Of a DNA stretch of 64,000 nucleotides, positions 35,361 to 43,717 are shown piece by piece. The stretch spans positions 1,443,068 to 1,507,067 of the forward strand of contig NZ_SMDD01000001.1 of the NCBI RefSeq assembly GCF_004343255.1, given 5' to 3'. Source of the DNA: Laceyella sacchari (GTDB lineage: Bacteria; Bacillota; Bacilli; Thermoactinomycetales; Thermoactinomycetaceae). The notes under the pieces are model-generated. The model was not told the DNA's origin. It saw only the letters and a list, made by a program, of their open reading frames with translations, and did not search any database. The position numbers and the translations under genes were made by a program. Position 1 is the first letter of the stretch. Every line of letters starts with the position of its first letter.

Positions 35361-36035
35361 TTCGATCACCTTTCACTTAGCCATCGCTTTCCATTATAAC
35401 ATGGAAAAGCTCACCAGCAGGATTTCTTCTCTTGACATTTCTGATTTATCTGTTCTTTTCACCCCCGGCTGGTCGGCGAATGATCTCACCTTACAAAATT
35501 TCCTATCGACATGCCCATTCCCTGCCCACCGAAAAAGCGAAAAATAAAAAAACCCTCGTTCGGGTGTTCGGATAGGGCATTATTAGGGTGTGTCTAGCAA
35601 ATCAAGTTGGTAGGGAGAAGCGGAGGAAGAACCTTTTCACGATGAGCGCCTATACACAAGTGAAGCGAATGAGAAAACGGTTTTGGAGCCGCTGCCTATT
35701 CATCAGATACGCTCTAAAAGGTACTATATTGCAAAACCACAGCATACGCCAACATGACGTAAAAACTCATTTTTAATAGAGTTTTATTGTTGATTAACGA
35801 AATCATCATTTCGTTAATCATTTAAGGCGGCACATGCAAGTTTTCATCAGAGTATATCGATTCAGTTTATCTTTCATCGTGCACAAGCCTTCAACACGTG
35901 CATGTCAATGGGGGCAGATCACCGCACTCACACAATATTTAACTAATTGTCATTAACTTATCTATTTTAAAGCCCCTTTATATATTTATTAATCATAAAA
36001 TAATATAATCAATATAAATTTATGGAGGAACGAAA
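35361..36035. other. Long gap between spoIIIE and the CrtI-like gene
   Basis: About 675 bases without a convincing gene. It contains a weak terminator-like element on the minus strand (about 35539-35565, ACCCGAACGAGGGT then T run), a possible 62-codon frame at 35588-35776 on the plus strand with no ribosome binding site and no recognisable product, a perfect 13-bp palindrome at 35791-35820, and very AT-rich sequence with a TATAAT at 36004-36009 before the next gene. The stretch around 35585-35700 could be an old insertion-element remnant, but nothing proves it. Confidence 0.35.
35791..35820. repeat. Perfect 13-bp inverted repeat
   Basis: TGATTAACGAAAT and its exact complement are separated by CATC. 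It lies about 215 bases upstream of the CrtI-like gene. No T run follows on either strand, so an operator is as likely as a terminator. Confidence 0.6.
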
Positions 36036-37505
36036 GTGAAACAAGCGAACACAGACCTTGATGTCATCATTATCGGTTCTGGATTGGGCGGTCTCACCGC
36101 TGGAGCGTTATTGGCCAAAGCAGGGATGAAAGTATCCGTTTTAGAACAACATTATGTGGTTGGGGGGTGCGCCCAGTCTTTCCGAAGGGGCACCTTTCTT
36201 TTTGATGCAGGAATTCATTTGATCGGCGGATGCCAACCAGGAGGGATTATTCATTCACTGTACGAGGAGTTGGGCCTATCTGGTGACATTGAATTTTTAG
36301 AAGTAAATCCCATGTTCCATCTCAAGCTGGGCTCCCGTCATTATGAGATTCCTGCCAACCTCGATCAACTGTCTGCGTTGATGGGGAAATGGTTTCCCGC
36401 AGATAAAGAAGTGATCGAGGAAACCATCGCAGAGATTAAGCAATTGGGAACCATCATCTTGCACGATCAGTTTCAACAGGAACCCCATATTCTTCAGCGG
36501 CTGATGGAAGTAGCCCATCTGTCTTTTGCCCAGTACTTGCAGGGGCGTTTTTCTCATCCCCATGCTGCATTGGTGCTGGGAGCATTGCATCCCTATGGCG
36601 GTGTGCCGACCAACCAATTGAGCACCCCGTTTATGATGGCGATGATGGCTTCTTATCATCATGGCGCGTATTATCCGCGAGGAGGATCGCAAACGATGGC
36701 CAATCTCTTGCGCGATTATATCGAATCAAAAGGTGGGATCGTCCAACTCAATAAAAAAGTGTCAAAAATCCTGTTCGACGGTAAGCGCGTCACGGGCGTG
36801 CTTGACCATAAAGGAAACTGTTATCTGGCAAACACCGTGATTTCCAATGCCGACATCCGAACAACGCTGATAGATCTTTTAGGGGCAGAACATTTGCCTT
36901 CCACTTACCTGCAAAACATGAAACAAATGATACCTTCCTACTCGGCGGTGATACTATACGGAGCGGTGTCCAACCATGATACCCAATCTCTTCCACACGA
37001 ACTGTTCCTCTTTCCCGATCGGGAACTGGAGACAGAAGCACAATACTTGTATGATCCACTGAATCCGGAAACAGAACCCTGTATCCTTGTTTGTTGTCCT
37101 TCTACCGTTGATCCCGGATTGGCCCCCGACGGATATGCAATTATGACATTCATGTCCTTGTGCTCAGCCTCCCATCTGGAAAAAGCTCGCACCCAACTCG
37201 GTAAAGAAGCGATTGAACGCCATTATGTGGCATTAGTGGAAAAGAAACTACCCGGTATTCAAGAAAAATTGGTTTTTCAAGAGTTCGCCACCCCGAAAAC
37301 AGTTGAACGATACACATCCAATCACAACGGAGCGATTTATGGTTGGATGAAATCTGCCACCCAACCTTGGGCAGAAAACATGGGGCCAACCACGCCGATC
37401 GAGGGGTTGTATTTGGCCGGTCATTGGACACCCAACACACATGGAGTCATCGGAGCTATCAAATCAGGAAAATTCACGGCCAACTACATCCTTCAGTCGA
37501 GATAA
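36036..37505 (+). CDS. FAD-dependent oxidoreductase, phytoene desaturase/retinol saturase-like
   Basis: A 489-residue flavoprotein of the CrtI/CrtO/RetSat type. The N-terminal dinucleotide motif IIIGSGLGGLTAGALLAKAG, followed by VLEQHYVVGGCAQSF, binds FAD; the C-terminal segment LAGHWTPNTHGVIGAIKSGK is the FAD-contacting end. GTG at 36036-36038 is preceded by GGAGGAA. It could desaturate or isomerise a carotenoid or another polyprenoid. No phytoene synthase or other carotenoid gene is nearby, so the substrate is unknown. It stands alone on the plus strand with its own terminator in an otherwise minus-strand region, which may indicate acquisition. Confidence 0.85.
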   Translation: MKQANTDLDVIIIGSGLGGLTAGALLAKAGMKVSVLEQHYVVGGCAQSFRRGTFLFDAGIHLIGGCQPGGIIHSLYEELGLSGDIEFLEVNPMFHLKLGSRHYEIPANLDQLSALMGKWFPADKEVIEETIAEIKQLGTIILHDQFQQEPHILQRLMEVAHLSFAQYLQGRFSHPHAALVLGALHPYGGVPTNQLSTPFMMAMMASYHHGAYYPRGGSQTMANLLRDYIESKGGIVQLNKKVSKILFDGKRVTGVLDHKGNCYLANTVISNADIRTTLIDLLGAEHLPSTYLQNMKQMIPSYSAVILYGAVSNHDTQSLPHELFLFPDRELETEAQYLYDPLNPETEPCILVCCPSTVDPGLAPDGYAIMTFMSLCSASHLEKARTQLGKEAIERHYVALVEKKLPGIQEKLVFQEFATPKTVERYTSNHNGAIYGWMKSATQPWAENMGPTTPIEGLYLAGHWTPNTHGVIGAIKSGKFTANYILQSR

Positions 37506-37548
37506 AATTCACGATAAAAATGAGCAACTCGATATAATCACATAATAT

Positions 37549-37584
37549 GAAAAAGCCACAAAGACAATGGTATGTGGCTTTTTC
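37549..37584 (+). terminator. Terminator after the CrtI-like gene
   Basis: GAAAAAGCCAC/GTGGCTTTTTC hairpin ending in a T run on the plus strand, 44 bases after the stop. Confidence 0.88.
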
Positions 37585-37861
37585 GTATATTTAGAATTTC
37601 GCTTTTGGGATAAGCAACAGAATGTGAGCACCTCTGCTAATCCGATTCAGGTTCGGTTTTTCGTCACTCGAAACTGTCAAACATTGCGGTAGGGGTAGAA
37701 GAAATATCTGCAAAAAATTGGTGATATTCATCCATCAAGGTGGATGCTCCTTCTACCCCTATACTTTGGTTGATCGATGGCTGAAAAAGGGCGTCACGAA
37801 GAAAATCAGCTGTACTGGAGCAAACTTCTCACATATGATCACATAAACTCAGTCAGATCGC
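37585..37861. other. Gap with a possible coding remnant
   Basis: No intact gene. On the minus strand a 54-codon open stretch without a start (37664-37828) gives a protein-like sequence containing STADFLRDALFQPS; it is not recognised and may be a remnant or chance. Confidence 0.25.
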
Positions 37862-38056
37862 TCATTTCCACTTTATATCGATTGTTCCATTAAAGATCAA
37901 AAAGACAAAAACAAGAATCAAGATAACATCCAAAGCAATAAACAACATATAGGTCGTTTTTTGTTTCCATTCCCGCTTCTGACCCAAAATGTTTATTCCA
38001 AAGAAGAGAATCGATGTCAGTACCGCATATATCAAAGCCACATATTGTATCGCCAT
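37862..38056 (-). CDS. Small two-helix membrane protein
   Basis: A 64-residue protein with two hydrophobic segments (VALIYAVLTSILFFGINIL and FIALDVILILVFVFLIF) separated by a basic loop (GQKREWKQK). No family is recognised. The ATG at 38054-38056 has GGAGGG six bases upstream, a strong point for a real gene. It lies alone between the CrtI-like gene and a larger membrane protein on the opposite strand. Function unknown. Confidence 0.65.
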   Translation of the reverse strand: MAIQYVALIYAVLTSILFFGINILGQKREWKQKTTYMLFIALDVILILVFVFLIFNGTIDIKWK

Positions 38057-38542
38057 AGTTATCCCTCCGTTATAAGATGCTGGATAAGGAAGTAAATCAT
38101 TGTAAACACACTACGCATTCGAATAATAAAGCCCGTCGAATCCATCCATTTTTCAGCGAACCAAGTTTTTCCGACCATCGATCATGATCATATTGAGTTG
38201 AACGGCTGCCCCATATATATATTCGCGAATAAATTAATTTTTTTGTCAAAAATACATCATTTTCTACAAAAGGTTGCCTCCATGTATCATCTCAAGACTT
38301 TGATCAAAGCGTTGTGTAAGTAAAAAAAGTTTAATGATTCACCAATTTAAAGGAAACCTTTTTCACATTAAGATGACCTCGACATTTGTTTTTGTATGTA
38401 TTGAAGCTCTTGTTGTTGTACTATTAAATAGAACGACTTCCCATCCAAACGTGATCATATTTAGAATGGATGAGAAGGCAATGCTGCCTGCAAATATGAA
38501 ATGCATCCTTCTCTAGCTAATCTAAACAATAGGAGTGATGGT
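38057..38542. other. Gap between small membrane protein genes
   Basis: About 485 AT-rich bases between divergent genes. A 60-codon frame at 38334-38516 (plus) and a 39-codon frame on the minus strand next to 38070 have no ribosome binding sites. Promoters for the two flanking genes should be here, but none is clear. Confidence 0.35.
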
Positions 38543-39013
38543 ATGTTCAGAAAATTTCCGTTTTTAATATGGGTATTTTTACTCATATTTCTAATGTATA
38601 ACGGATATGCTTACTACTTAGGCCAGCAAGTTGAGGTTGGAAACCAAAAGCAGATGCTCACCTATTGGGCTTGGATTGATCTGGGTAGTCGCTTCAACTT
38701 ATTCATGATAGGGCTTAGTGGCGTAGCCTGGGTGATTCAAAAACATCGTATACCCTTTTTTACCTATTCATCAGCGACTACATTGTCCTTCTATAGTTTA
38801 CAGATCGTTGTTTCTCTCTTCTTTTTTCCTGAAGTGCAAAAGCCCCTTATCGCAAACAACCCCACCATTGGTTGGAGTGAAACCATCATGGGCTGGGGAG
38901 ACGTAAAAGCAATAACCCTTATTATTATGAATTCCGCCTGGACCATCTACGGCTTAATCATCGGTTGGTTGGTTTACTACATACAATATAAAAGCGCAAA
39001 GATAAAAAGTTAG
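38543..39013 (+). CDS. Hypothetical membrane protein
   Basis: A 156-residue protein with about four hydrophobic segments (FPFLIWVFLLIFLMYNGYAY, NLFMIGLSGVAWVI, LSFYSLQIVVSLFFF, WTIYGLIIGWLVYYI). It has no recognised domain. The longer frame starts at 38501, but ATG 38543-38545 has AGGAG seven bases upstream and begins with a typical MFRKFPF membrane-protein N-terminus. Orientation is opposite to most of the window. Function unknown. Confidence 0.7.
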   Translation: MFRKFPFLIWVFLLIFLMYNGYAYYLGQQVEVGNQKQMLTYWAWIDLGSRFNLFMIGLSGVAWVIQKHRIPFFTYSSATTLSFYSLQIVVSLFFFPEVQKPLIANNPTIGWSETIMGWGDVKAITLIIMNSAWTIYGLIIGWLVYYIQYKSAKIKS

Positions 39014-39015
39014 TC

Positions 39016-39213
39016 TTAATGGACTCTCTGCACCCAACTCACGTCTCCATTCGTTTCACCACCGAGCATCGCCACTGCCCCTTTATCTGTATCAATAGAA
39101 ACAACCCTAAACAAAATATGACCGATTACTCCGTTTGAAACGGCAACCAAAGATAGCTCAGGTACAAAAAATTCTGATGCTCTGATCGCTTCTACCAGAT
39201 TCGCTTCCTTTTC
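39016..39213 (-). pseudogene. Remnant of a YhbS-like GNAT acetyltransferase
   Basis: Reading the minus strand from just below an in-frame TAG (39214-39216) to a TAA at 39016-39018 gives 65 codons. The first two thirds (EANLVEAIRASE, PELSLVAVSNGV, IGHILF) match the N-terminal part of YhbS-type N-acetyltransferases. There is no start codon, and the acetyl-CoA-binding loop (Q/R-x-x-G-x-G/A) that should follow is absent. A truncated, decayed copy; similarity is judged from memory of the family pattern. Confidence 0.6.
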
Positions 39214-39234
39214 CTATATCCATCCATAATAAAT

Positions 39235-39257
39235 AAGCTCCCCACTCAGGAGAGCTT
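39235..39257 (-). terminator. Possible terminator after ylzJ
   Basis: AAGCTC/GAGCTT stem with an 11-base loop, followed by ATTTATT on the minus strand, about ten bases after the ylzJ stop. Short stem, modest T content. Confidence 0.5.
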
Positions 39258-39265
39258 TTCACTCA

Positions 39266-39469
39266 TCATAAACTAATCCGCAGTCCGGGTTGAAACCGGG
39301 GATCGAGATAATGGGCAGGATCGGCGCTGAGCAAACGAACAATGGTCTTTTCCTGTTCATTATGCCTGCGCACCAGCATGGGCACTCCCTCAACCTCCAC
39401 TTCTTCCAACGGTGTTTGTGATTCATCAAAAAAGGCGAGTTCCATCGGCACTACCGCATAATAAATCAC
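39266..39469 (-). CDS. ylzJ: YlzJ-like protein
   Basis: A 67-residue protein of the YlzJ family, small proteins of unknown function always found after tepA and near spoIIIE in Bacillales (start [14 protein letters not shown], end [13 protein letters not shown]). The GTG start at 39467-39469 overlaps the tepA stop (GTGA), with AAAGGGGAG eight bases upstream. Here it is separated from spoIIIE by the inserted genes at 35.5-39.2 kb, whereas in B. subtilis the two are adjacent. Confidence 0.85.
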   Translation of the reverse strand: MIYYAVVPMELAFFDESQTPLEEVEVEGVPMLVRRHNEQEKTIVRLLSADPAHYLDPRFQPGLRISL

Positions 39470-40224
39470 TGCAAAATCTCCCCTTTGGACTCAGCAATCT
39501 TCCGGTTCAATTCTGCCAACGCGTCCGAAATTCCGCCCACACGGTCAATCAGCCCATATTTGACCGCGTCTTTGCCAATTACATTGGTACCGATGTCCCG
39601 TGCTAAATCCCCAGTCCGAAACATCAACTCCCGGAATTTCTCCTCTGTGATATTCGAATGTTGGGACACAAACCGGATCACGCGATCCTGCATTTTCTCC
39701 AAATACTCAAAAGTCTGAGGCACACCGATTACCAAGCCAGTCAACCGAACAGGGTGTACGGTCATCGTTGCGGTTTCCGCAATGAAAGATGTGTCTGCTG
39801 CCACTGCAATTGGTACGCCGATACTGTGACCTCCGCCCAAAACAATCGAAACGGTCGGTTTGCTCATGGAAGCGATCATTTCAGCGATGGCCAGTCCAGC
39901 CTCGACATCGCCGCCCACGGTGTTAAGAATGATAACCATTCCTTCGATTTTGGGATTTTGCTCTACTGCCACGATTTGCGGAATGATATGTTCATATTTG
40001 GTTGTTTTGTTATGTGGAGGCATGACGAGATGCCCTTCCACTTGTCCGATGATGCTCATACAGAACACATTGGATTCCAGTTGTGGGACATTGGTTTGCC
40101 CCAATTGCTGGATAGCTTGCAGCGCAGCATCCTTTTTCTTTTGCTCATCCGCTCCCTCTGCTGGCCGCTCCGGATTCCCTTCAGGCGATTCAACTTGGTC
40201 ATTCTTTATATTCACTTCAGACAT
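39466..40224 (-). CDS. tepA: ClpP-like serine protease, translocation-enhancing protein TepA
   Basis: A 252-residue ClpP/crotonase-fold protease of the TepA (YmfB) type. A polar N-terminal ~45 residues is followed by [17 protein letters not shown] and the nucleophile region [15 protein letters not shown] (Ser in HSIG), then a catalytic His in TVHPVRLTG. In B. subtilis TepA degrades spore proteins or signal peptides and has been linked to protein export. ATG at 40222-40224 with GGAGGG eight bases upstream. Pair with ylzJ as usual. Confidence 0.93.
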   Translation of the reverse strand: MSEVNIKNDQVESPEGNPERPAEGADEQKKKDAALQAIQQLGQTNVPQLESNVFCMSIIGQVEGHLVMPPHNKTTKYEHIIPQIVAVEQNPKIEGMVIILNTVGGDVEAGLAIAEMIASMSKPTVSIVLGGGHSIGVPIAVAADTSFIAETATMTVHPVRLTGLVIGVPQTFEYLEKMQDRVIRFVSQHSNITEEKFRELMFRTGDLARDIGTNVIGKDAVKYGLIDRVGGISDALAELNRKIAESKGEILQ

Positions 40225-40329
40225 GTGCTAATCCCTCCAACCTCGTGTCCCTGTTAGTATGGTCGGAAGGACGGAATCTTATTGCACCCGCAGAGAAAAA
40301 CGAGGACGACACGTTGTAGCATGGGGATA

Positions 40330-40815
40330 TCATCGCTTTTCATAGACATAGAAAGTACAGCTATACTTGTTCTTCTCATCCCGAGGATGTCGGCATGAAG
40401 CAACCGCTTCCCAGACACCCGGCAAAGGGGGGAAATAGGCATCTCCTTCAAACTCATGTTCCACTACGGTGATGAAGGCTTTGGTGGCAATGGGAGCAAA
40501 CAGTTCATAGATTTCTTGACCTCCGATGATAAAGGCGGGACGGGAGAAGGTGGCCGCCATCACCCCGTCAAAATCTGTCACGCGAACTTCAGGAAAGTCG
40601 CGCAAACATGTACGCTTCCTGGATAACACAATATTCTCCCGACCCGGTAACGGTTTGCCAATTGATTCAAATGTTTTTCTACCCATGATGACGGTGTGTC
40701 CCCATGTCACCTTTCGGAAATGCTGCAAATCTGCGGGCAAGTCTCTACCCCAAGGCATGTTACCGTCTTTTCCGATCACGCCGTTGAGATCCTTGGCCAC
40801 GATTATATAAAACAT
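40330..40815 (-). CDS. dfrA: Dihydrofolate reductase
   Basis: A 161-residue dihydrofolate reductase that makes tetrahydrofolate with NADPH. Seen: IIVAKDLNGVIGKDGNMPW at the N-terminus, the acidic active-site residue in DLPADLQHF, VIMGRKTFESIG, and FIIGGQEIYELF for NADPH binding. ATG at 40813-40815 with GGAGGAG upstream. No thymidylate synthase gene lies beside it. Normal length and no signs of a trimethoprim-resistant plasmid type. Confidence 0.94.
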   Translation of the reverse strand: MFYIIVAKDLNGVIGKDGNMPWGRDLPADLQHFRKVTWGHTVIMGRKTFESIGKPLPGRENIVLSRKRTCLRDFPEVRVTDFDGVMAATFSRPAFIIGGQEIYELFAPIATKAFITVVEHEFEGDAYFPPLPGVWEAVASCRHPRDEKNKYSCTFYVYEKR

Positions 40816-40845
40816 GTGAGCTCCTCCATTAATAAGTGTTCACTA

Positions 40846-41404
40846 TCATTCGTTTCCATCAGATTGGGAAACAACTTCCACATACTTGCGCAACAACGTT
40901 TCGTCAAATGAAAATTCGCCATCGGCGATCTTGAGTCGCAAGCTGTCCAGCGAACTGACTGCCTGGTAAATCAATTCTCCTGGATATTGATAGGTTACGC
41001 TATTATCGCGAAATTCATCTTCTTCGACAACTTGCCAATCCGACTCAGCCTTTTTGATAAGATCCAAATCCAGATCAACAAAACACACCACATCTCCATG
41101 AACAGTAGATGGCATGGCCACATTGCAATAATAAAAGAGAATCTGCCCATTTTCGAACTGCATGGCAGCAGTGAACCATTCTGTAAACGAAAAATATTCC
41201 AATGACGGCCGATCCATCACATAACCTTCTTTTTTGGTGTACCAATTTCCGACCGGACTTGCACCATACAAGTATGCCGTCATCAGTCTGCTCCAAGCAT
41301 TCTCCTTCCCATTCATAGTGAAGGATATCGGGATATACACTGCAGATCCCTTTACTGTACTGGCTCGCACACGTTAAGCGATTGACCAAATATATGCCTA
41401 ACAC
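40846..41404 (-). pseudogene. DUF402 protein gene with a one-base frameshift
   Basis: Two overlapping minus-strand frames each carry half of one DUF402-domain protein (Ntdp/YgaC-like, nucleoside phosphatase family). The upstream frame gives YPDILHYEWEGE...LVWCKSGRKLVHQ; the downstream frame (stop at 40846) gives MDRPSLEYFSFTEWF, YYCNVAMPS, FVDLDLDLI and DEDEF. They join at a run of six A (T run at 41230-41235 on the plus strand); removing one A restores a continuous reading frame. It may be a real mutation, slippage or a sequencing error. The true start is unclear; GTG 41402-41404 and TTG 41387-41389 are candidates without a good ribosome binding site. Confidence 0.75.
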
Positions 41405-41405
41405 A

Positions 41406-41445
41406 GAAAAATAACAGGGCTAAAATCCGTTCATTTAAACCCTGT
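41406..41445 (-). terminator. Terminator after the germination operon
   Basis: ACAGGGTTTAAAT and ATTTTAGCCCTGT form a slightly imperfect stem followed by TATTTTT on the minus strand, touching the stop of the GerC-type gene. It overlaps the start of the DUF402 region. Confidence 0.7.
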
Positions 41446-42617
41446 CACTTAGTCTTGCGTCCCTTGGTTCGGTAGTCCCTCACCTGAATGTGGACGTCTA
41501 CTTTCACCTCAGCCTCGCTGAAAACCTCGTCCCATTTGTCCTTCATCTTTTCCCAGACTTGGGGATGATCCAGTTGCAACTTTTTGCCGAAACCGATCAC
41601 ATCAGCATGGTATTGATGCTGCAATTTGTCAAGCGTATGCCGGATCATCTGTGTCAGCGATTTTTCCACTGCTGTACCCGCCCGTTGCAACAAATCTCCT
41701 TCAAAAGCGTCTCCCGGCAACAGCCAGTCTTCTTCCAACTCCCCATCTGCTTCCACCTTTACCAAAAAGGTGATGCGCCCATCCTGTACTTGCGCTCTTA
41801 CCCGGCTCTTGATCTCAGACGTCTCAACCGTAACCAATTGGCCCGTTTTGTCGTCAAAACCTTTAATCATATCGGATCTGGTCTCCCCTGTCAGCCAATT
41901 GACCGCAGTCACTTCTCCCGGATTTAACGTGCCGATCATCTTGTTCGATTTCCCTTTAATAACAGCCGCACCAACAACTTTCTTTCCTCCTTCGCTGGCA
42001 CCAATCATTTGTAACAGAAAGCTGGACTTGGCAGCCATCTTCGCTGACACTTTTTGCAAACTCATCTCCGGCAAAATACTGCCAATCCTCTCCCGGTTCT
42101 TAGCCATGTCCACCAATTCAAATGCAGGCACGTCCTCCCCCACTTCCAAAATGTGTTTCGCCCGTCCCTCAGCTATGAACAGCAAACAACTATACCGGAT
42201 CTGCGTATCACGTAGATAATCCATGAGCAATTGGTTTAAATTCAGCTTGCGGGCCAAATCTTCACTCACCACCACCACTTTCACATGTGAAACGATGGGG
42301 ACTTGGGTATAGCGTTCAAACAACTTGTGCCAAGCCTTTAACACCGATATGTCAGTTGTTGAGAAATTAGTATACGGCTTCTGTTGTTGCCCTCCCTTTT
42401 GACTGGCAATCGCTTCCGGTACAATATGTTGCGCTGTCACCATAATCATGGGATGACTCTTTGTCTCTTCTTCTTCTGATTGCTCCGCCAAATCAAGCGC
42501 TTCACCCACCTGCAAGTGTCGTTCTTCCAAGTCTGTATAATCCCAGCAACCACCCAAACAAACACACAGTAACACCATGCAGACCAGCATGAGTAGCGTT
42601 CTAGGAGTGATTCGCAT
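41445..42617 (-). CDS. gerKC: Ger(x)C family spore germination lipoprotein
   Basis: The C subunit of a GerA-type germinant receptor, 390 residues. It has a signal peptide with lipobox LGGCWDYTDLEER near residue 24, where CWD..E is characteristic of the family, and the C-terminal Ger domain (FGKKLQLDHPQVWEKMKDKWDE). It is anchored outside the spore inner membrane. ATG at 42615-42617 with GAGGGGG upstream; overlaps the B gene by 17 bases. Which germinant is recognised cannot be told; the gerK name marks the general type only. Confidence 0.92.
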   Translation of the reverse strand: MRITPRTLLMLVCMVLLCVCLGGCWDYTDLEERHLQVGEALDLAEQSEEEETKSHPMIMVTAQHIVPEAIASQKGGQQQKPYTNFSTTDISVLKAWHKLFERYTQVPIVSHVKVVVVSEDLARKLNLNQLLMDYLRDTQIRYSCLLFIAEGRAKHILEVGEDVPAFELVDMAKNRERIGSILPEMSLQKVSAKMAAKSSFLLQMIGASEGGKKVVGAAVIKGKSNKMIGTLNPGEVTAVNWLTGETRSDMIKGFDDKTGQLVTVETSEIKSRVRAQVQDGRITFLVKVEADGELEEDWLLPGDAFEGDLLQRAGTAVEKSLTQMIRHTLDKLQHQYHADVIGFGKKLQLDHPQVWEKMKDKWDEVFSEAEVKVDVHIQVRDYRTKGRKTK

Positions 42618-43710
42618 GCAACATCCCCCTCATCTTCGCGATGATAAGGAGCAACAACGGGATAACTACGATAAGCCCAAGCAACAAATAACCCAATAGA
42701 TCTCCCACCGCAAACACATCATTAATTGTTGTCGGCACCCAACCCAATCCATATATCACCGGCAACAATCCGTAAACAAATGGGCGAAACCAGTTTTCAT
42801 TGGCAAATACGTGCCTCAAACCCAATCCTGCGAAATAATGGCACAAGCTTAACGTGGTGAAAATCTGCAAAATCCACACCGCCAACAAAAAAGATTCATA
42901 CCTCTCAAAAAACACCCCCTCCAATTCAACCGACCGAGCTAGATCAATCGTGGGAAAGGTAAGCGTCACCACATCATCAACCGTCAACACGCCTATGACG
43001 ATAATCACTGTTAAAACATAAAATACCATGGATATCCCGATCCCCACGATCACCGCTTTGACAGCATCGCGTGGTTTGTCCATGAACGCGGGCAAAAATA
43101 GCATCGTTTCAAGTCCCAAGTAGGACAAGGAAGTCGTTTTGACACCCTGCAATACAGGCAACCAGCCTTTGGACAACACCGGTTCCAAATGATCGACATC
43201 AAATTCCTTAAAACCCATGAACAAGACGAGAAAAAACAAGATCACTGTGATCGGAAGAAAACCTTCGTACAATCGAGCCACTGCATTTAAGCCGCCAACT
43301 ACCAGATACGCACTGGCCAATAAAAGCATACCCATCGTCACTTCCTTGGGTGTGGCTGGCAACAGAAAAAAATCAGTCACTTCCGCCATGGCCCGGACCT
43401 CAAATGAGGCCAACAGGGTGAAATAACCTACTGTATACAAACAAATGATGTTGCCGATCCACTTACCGGCGATGTCCTTACTGTATTGGTAAAACGTCTT
43501 TCCGGGAAAACACTGGCTGAACTTTGCAAGAAGGCTTCCCGCCAACATGGCTACCAGCCCTCCCAGAATGACCGAAATCCAACCATCAGGGGTACCGGTT
43601 TCATCAGTGACCGCGCGCGGCAGGGTCAAAATGCCGAGCCCCAAGATAAAGGAGGATACCAAGACAGCGGTTTGCGTAGAAGTGATGCGATCTTGCAAAT
43701 TTGTTAACAA
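42601..43710 (-). CDS. gerKB: Spore germination permease (GerB type)
   Basis: The B subunit, an amino-acid-permease-like membrane protein of the GerAB/APC group, 369 residues with about ten hydrophobic segments. It begins ITSTQTAVLVSSFILGLGILTLPR, as in the family. The open frame extends into the A gene, so the start is uncertain; TTG at 43708-43710, seven bases past the A stop with AAGGA upstream, gives the usual length. The B subunit contains the germinant-binding pocket in B. subtilis receptors. Confidence 0.9.
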   Translation of the reverse strand: MLTNLQDRITSTQTAVLVSSFILGLGILTLPRAVTDETGTPDGWISVILGGLVAMLAGSLLAKFSQCFPGKTFYQYSKDIAGKWIGNIICLYTVGYFTLLASFEVRAMAEVTDFFLLPATPKEVTMGMLLLASAYLVVGGLNAVARLYEGFLPITVILFFLVLFMGFKEFDVDHLEPVLSKGWLPVLQGVKTTSLSYLGLETMLFLPAFMDKPRDAVKAVIVGIGISMVFYVLTVIIVIGVLTVDDVVTLTFPTIDLARSVELEGVFFERYESFLLAVWILQIFTTLSLCHYFAGLGLRHVFANENWFRPFVYGLLPVIYGLGWVPTTINDVFAVGDLLGYLLLGLIVVIPLLLLIIAKMRGMLHANHS

Positions 43711-43717
43711 TGTCCAC

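Noticed and set aside
35588..35776. 62-codon plus-strand frame, possible insertion-element remnant
   Set aside because: Basic, unrecognised product, no ribosome binding site and no proven terminal repeats; kept only as part of the gap description.
38334..38516. 60-codon plus-strand frame before the membrane protein
   Set aside because: ATG preceded by an AT run without a ribosome binding site; sequence not protein-like outside one hydrophobic stretch.
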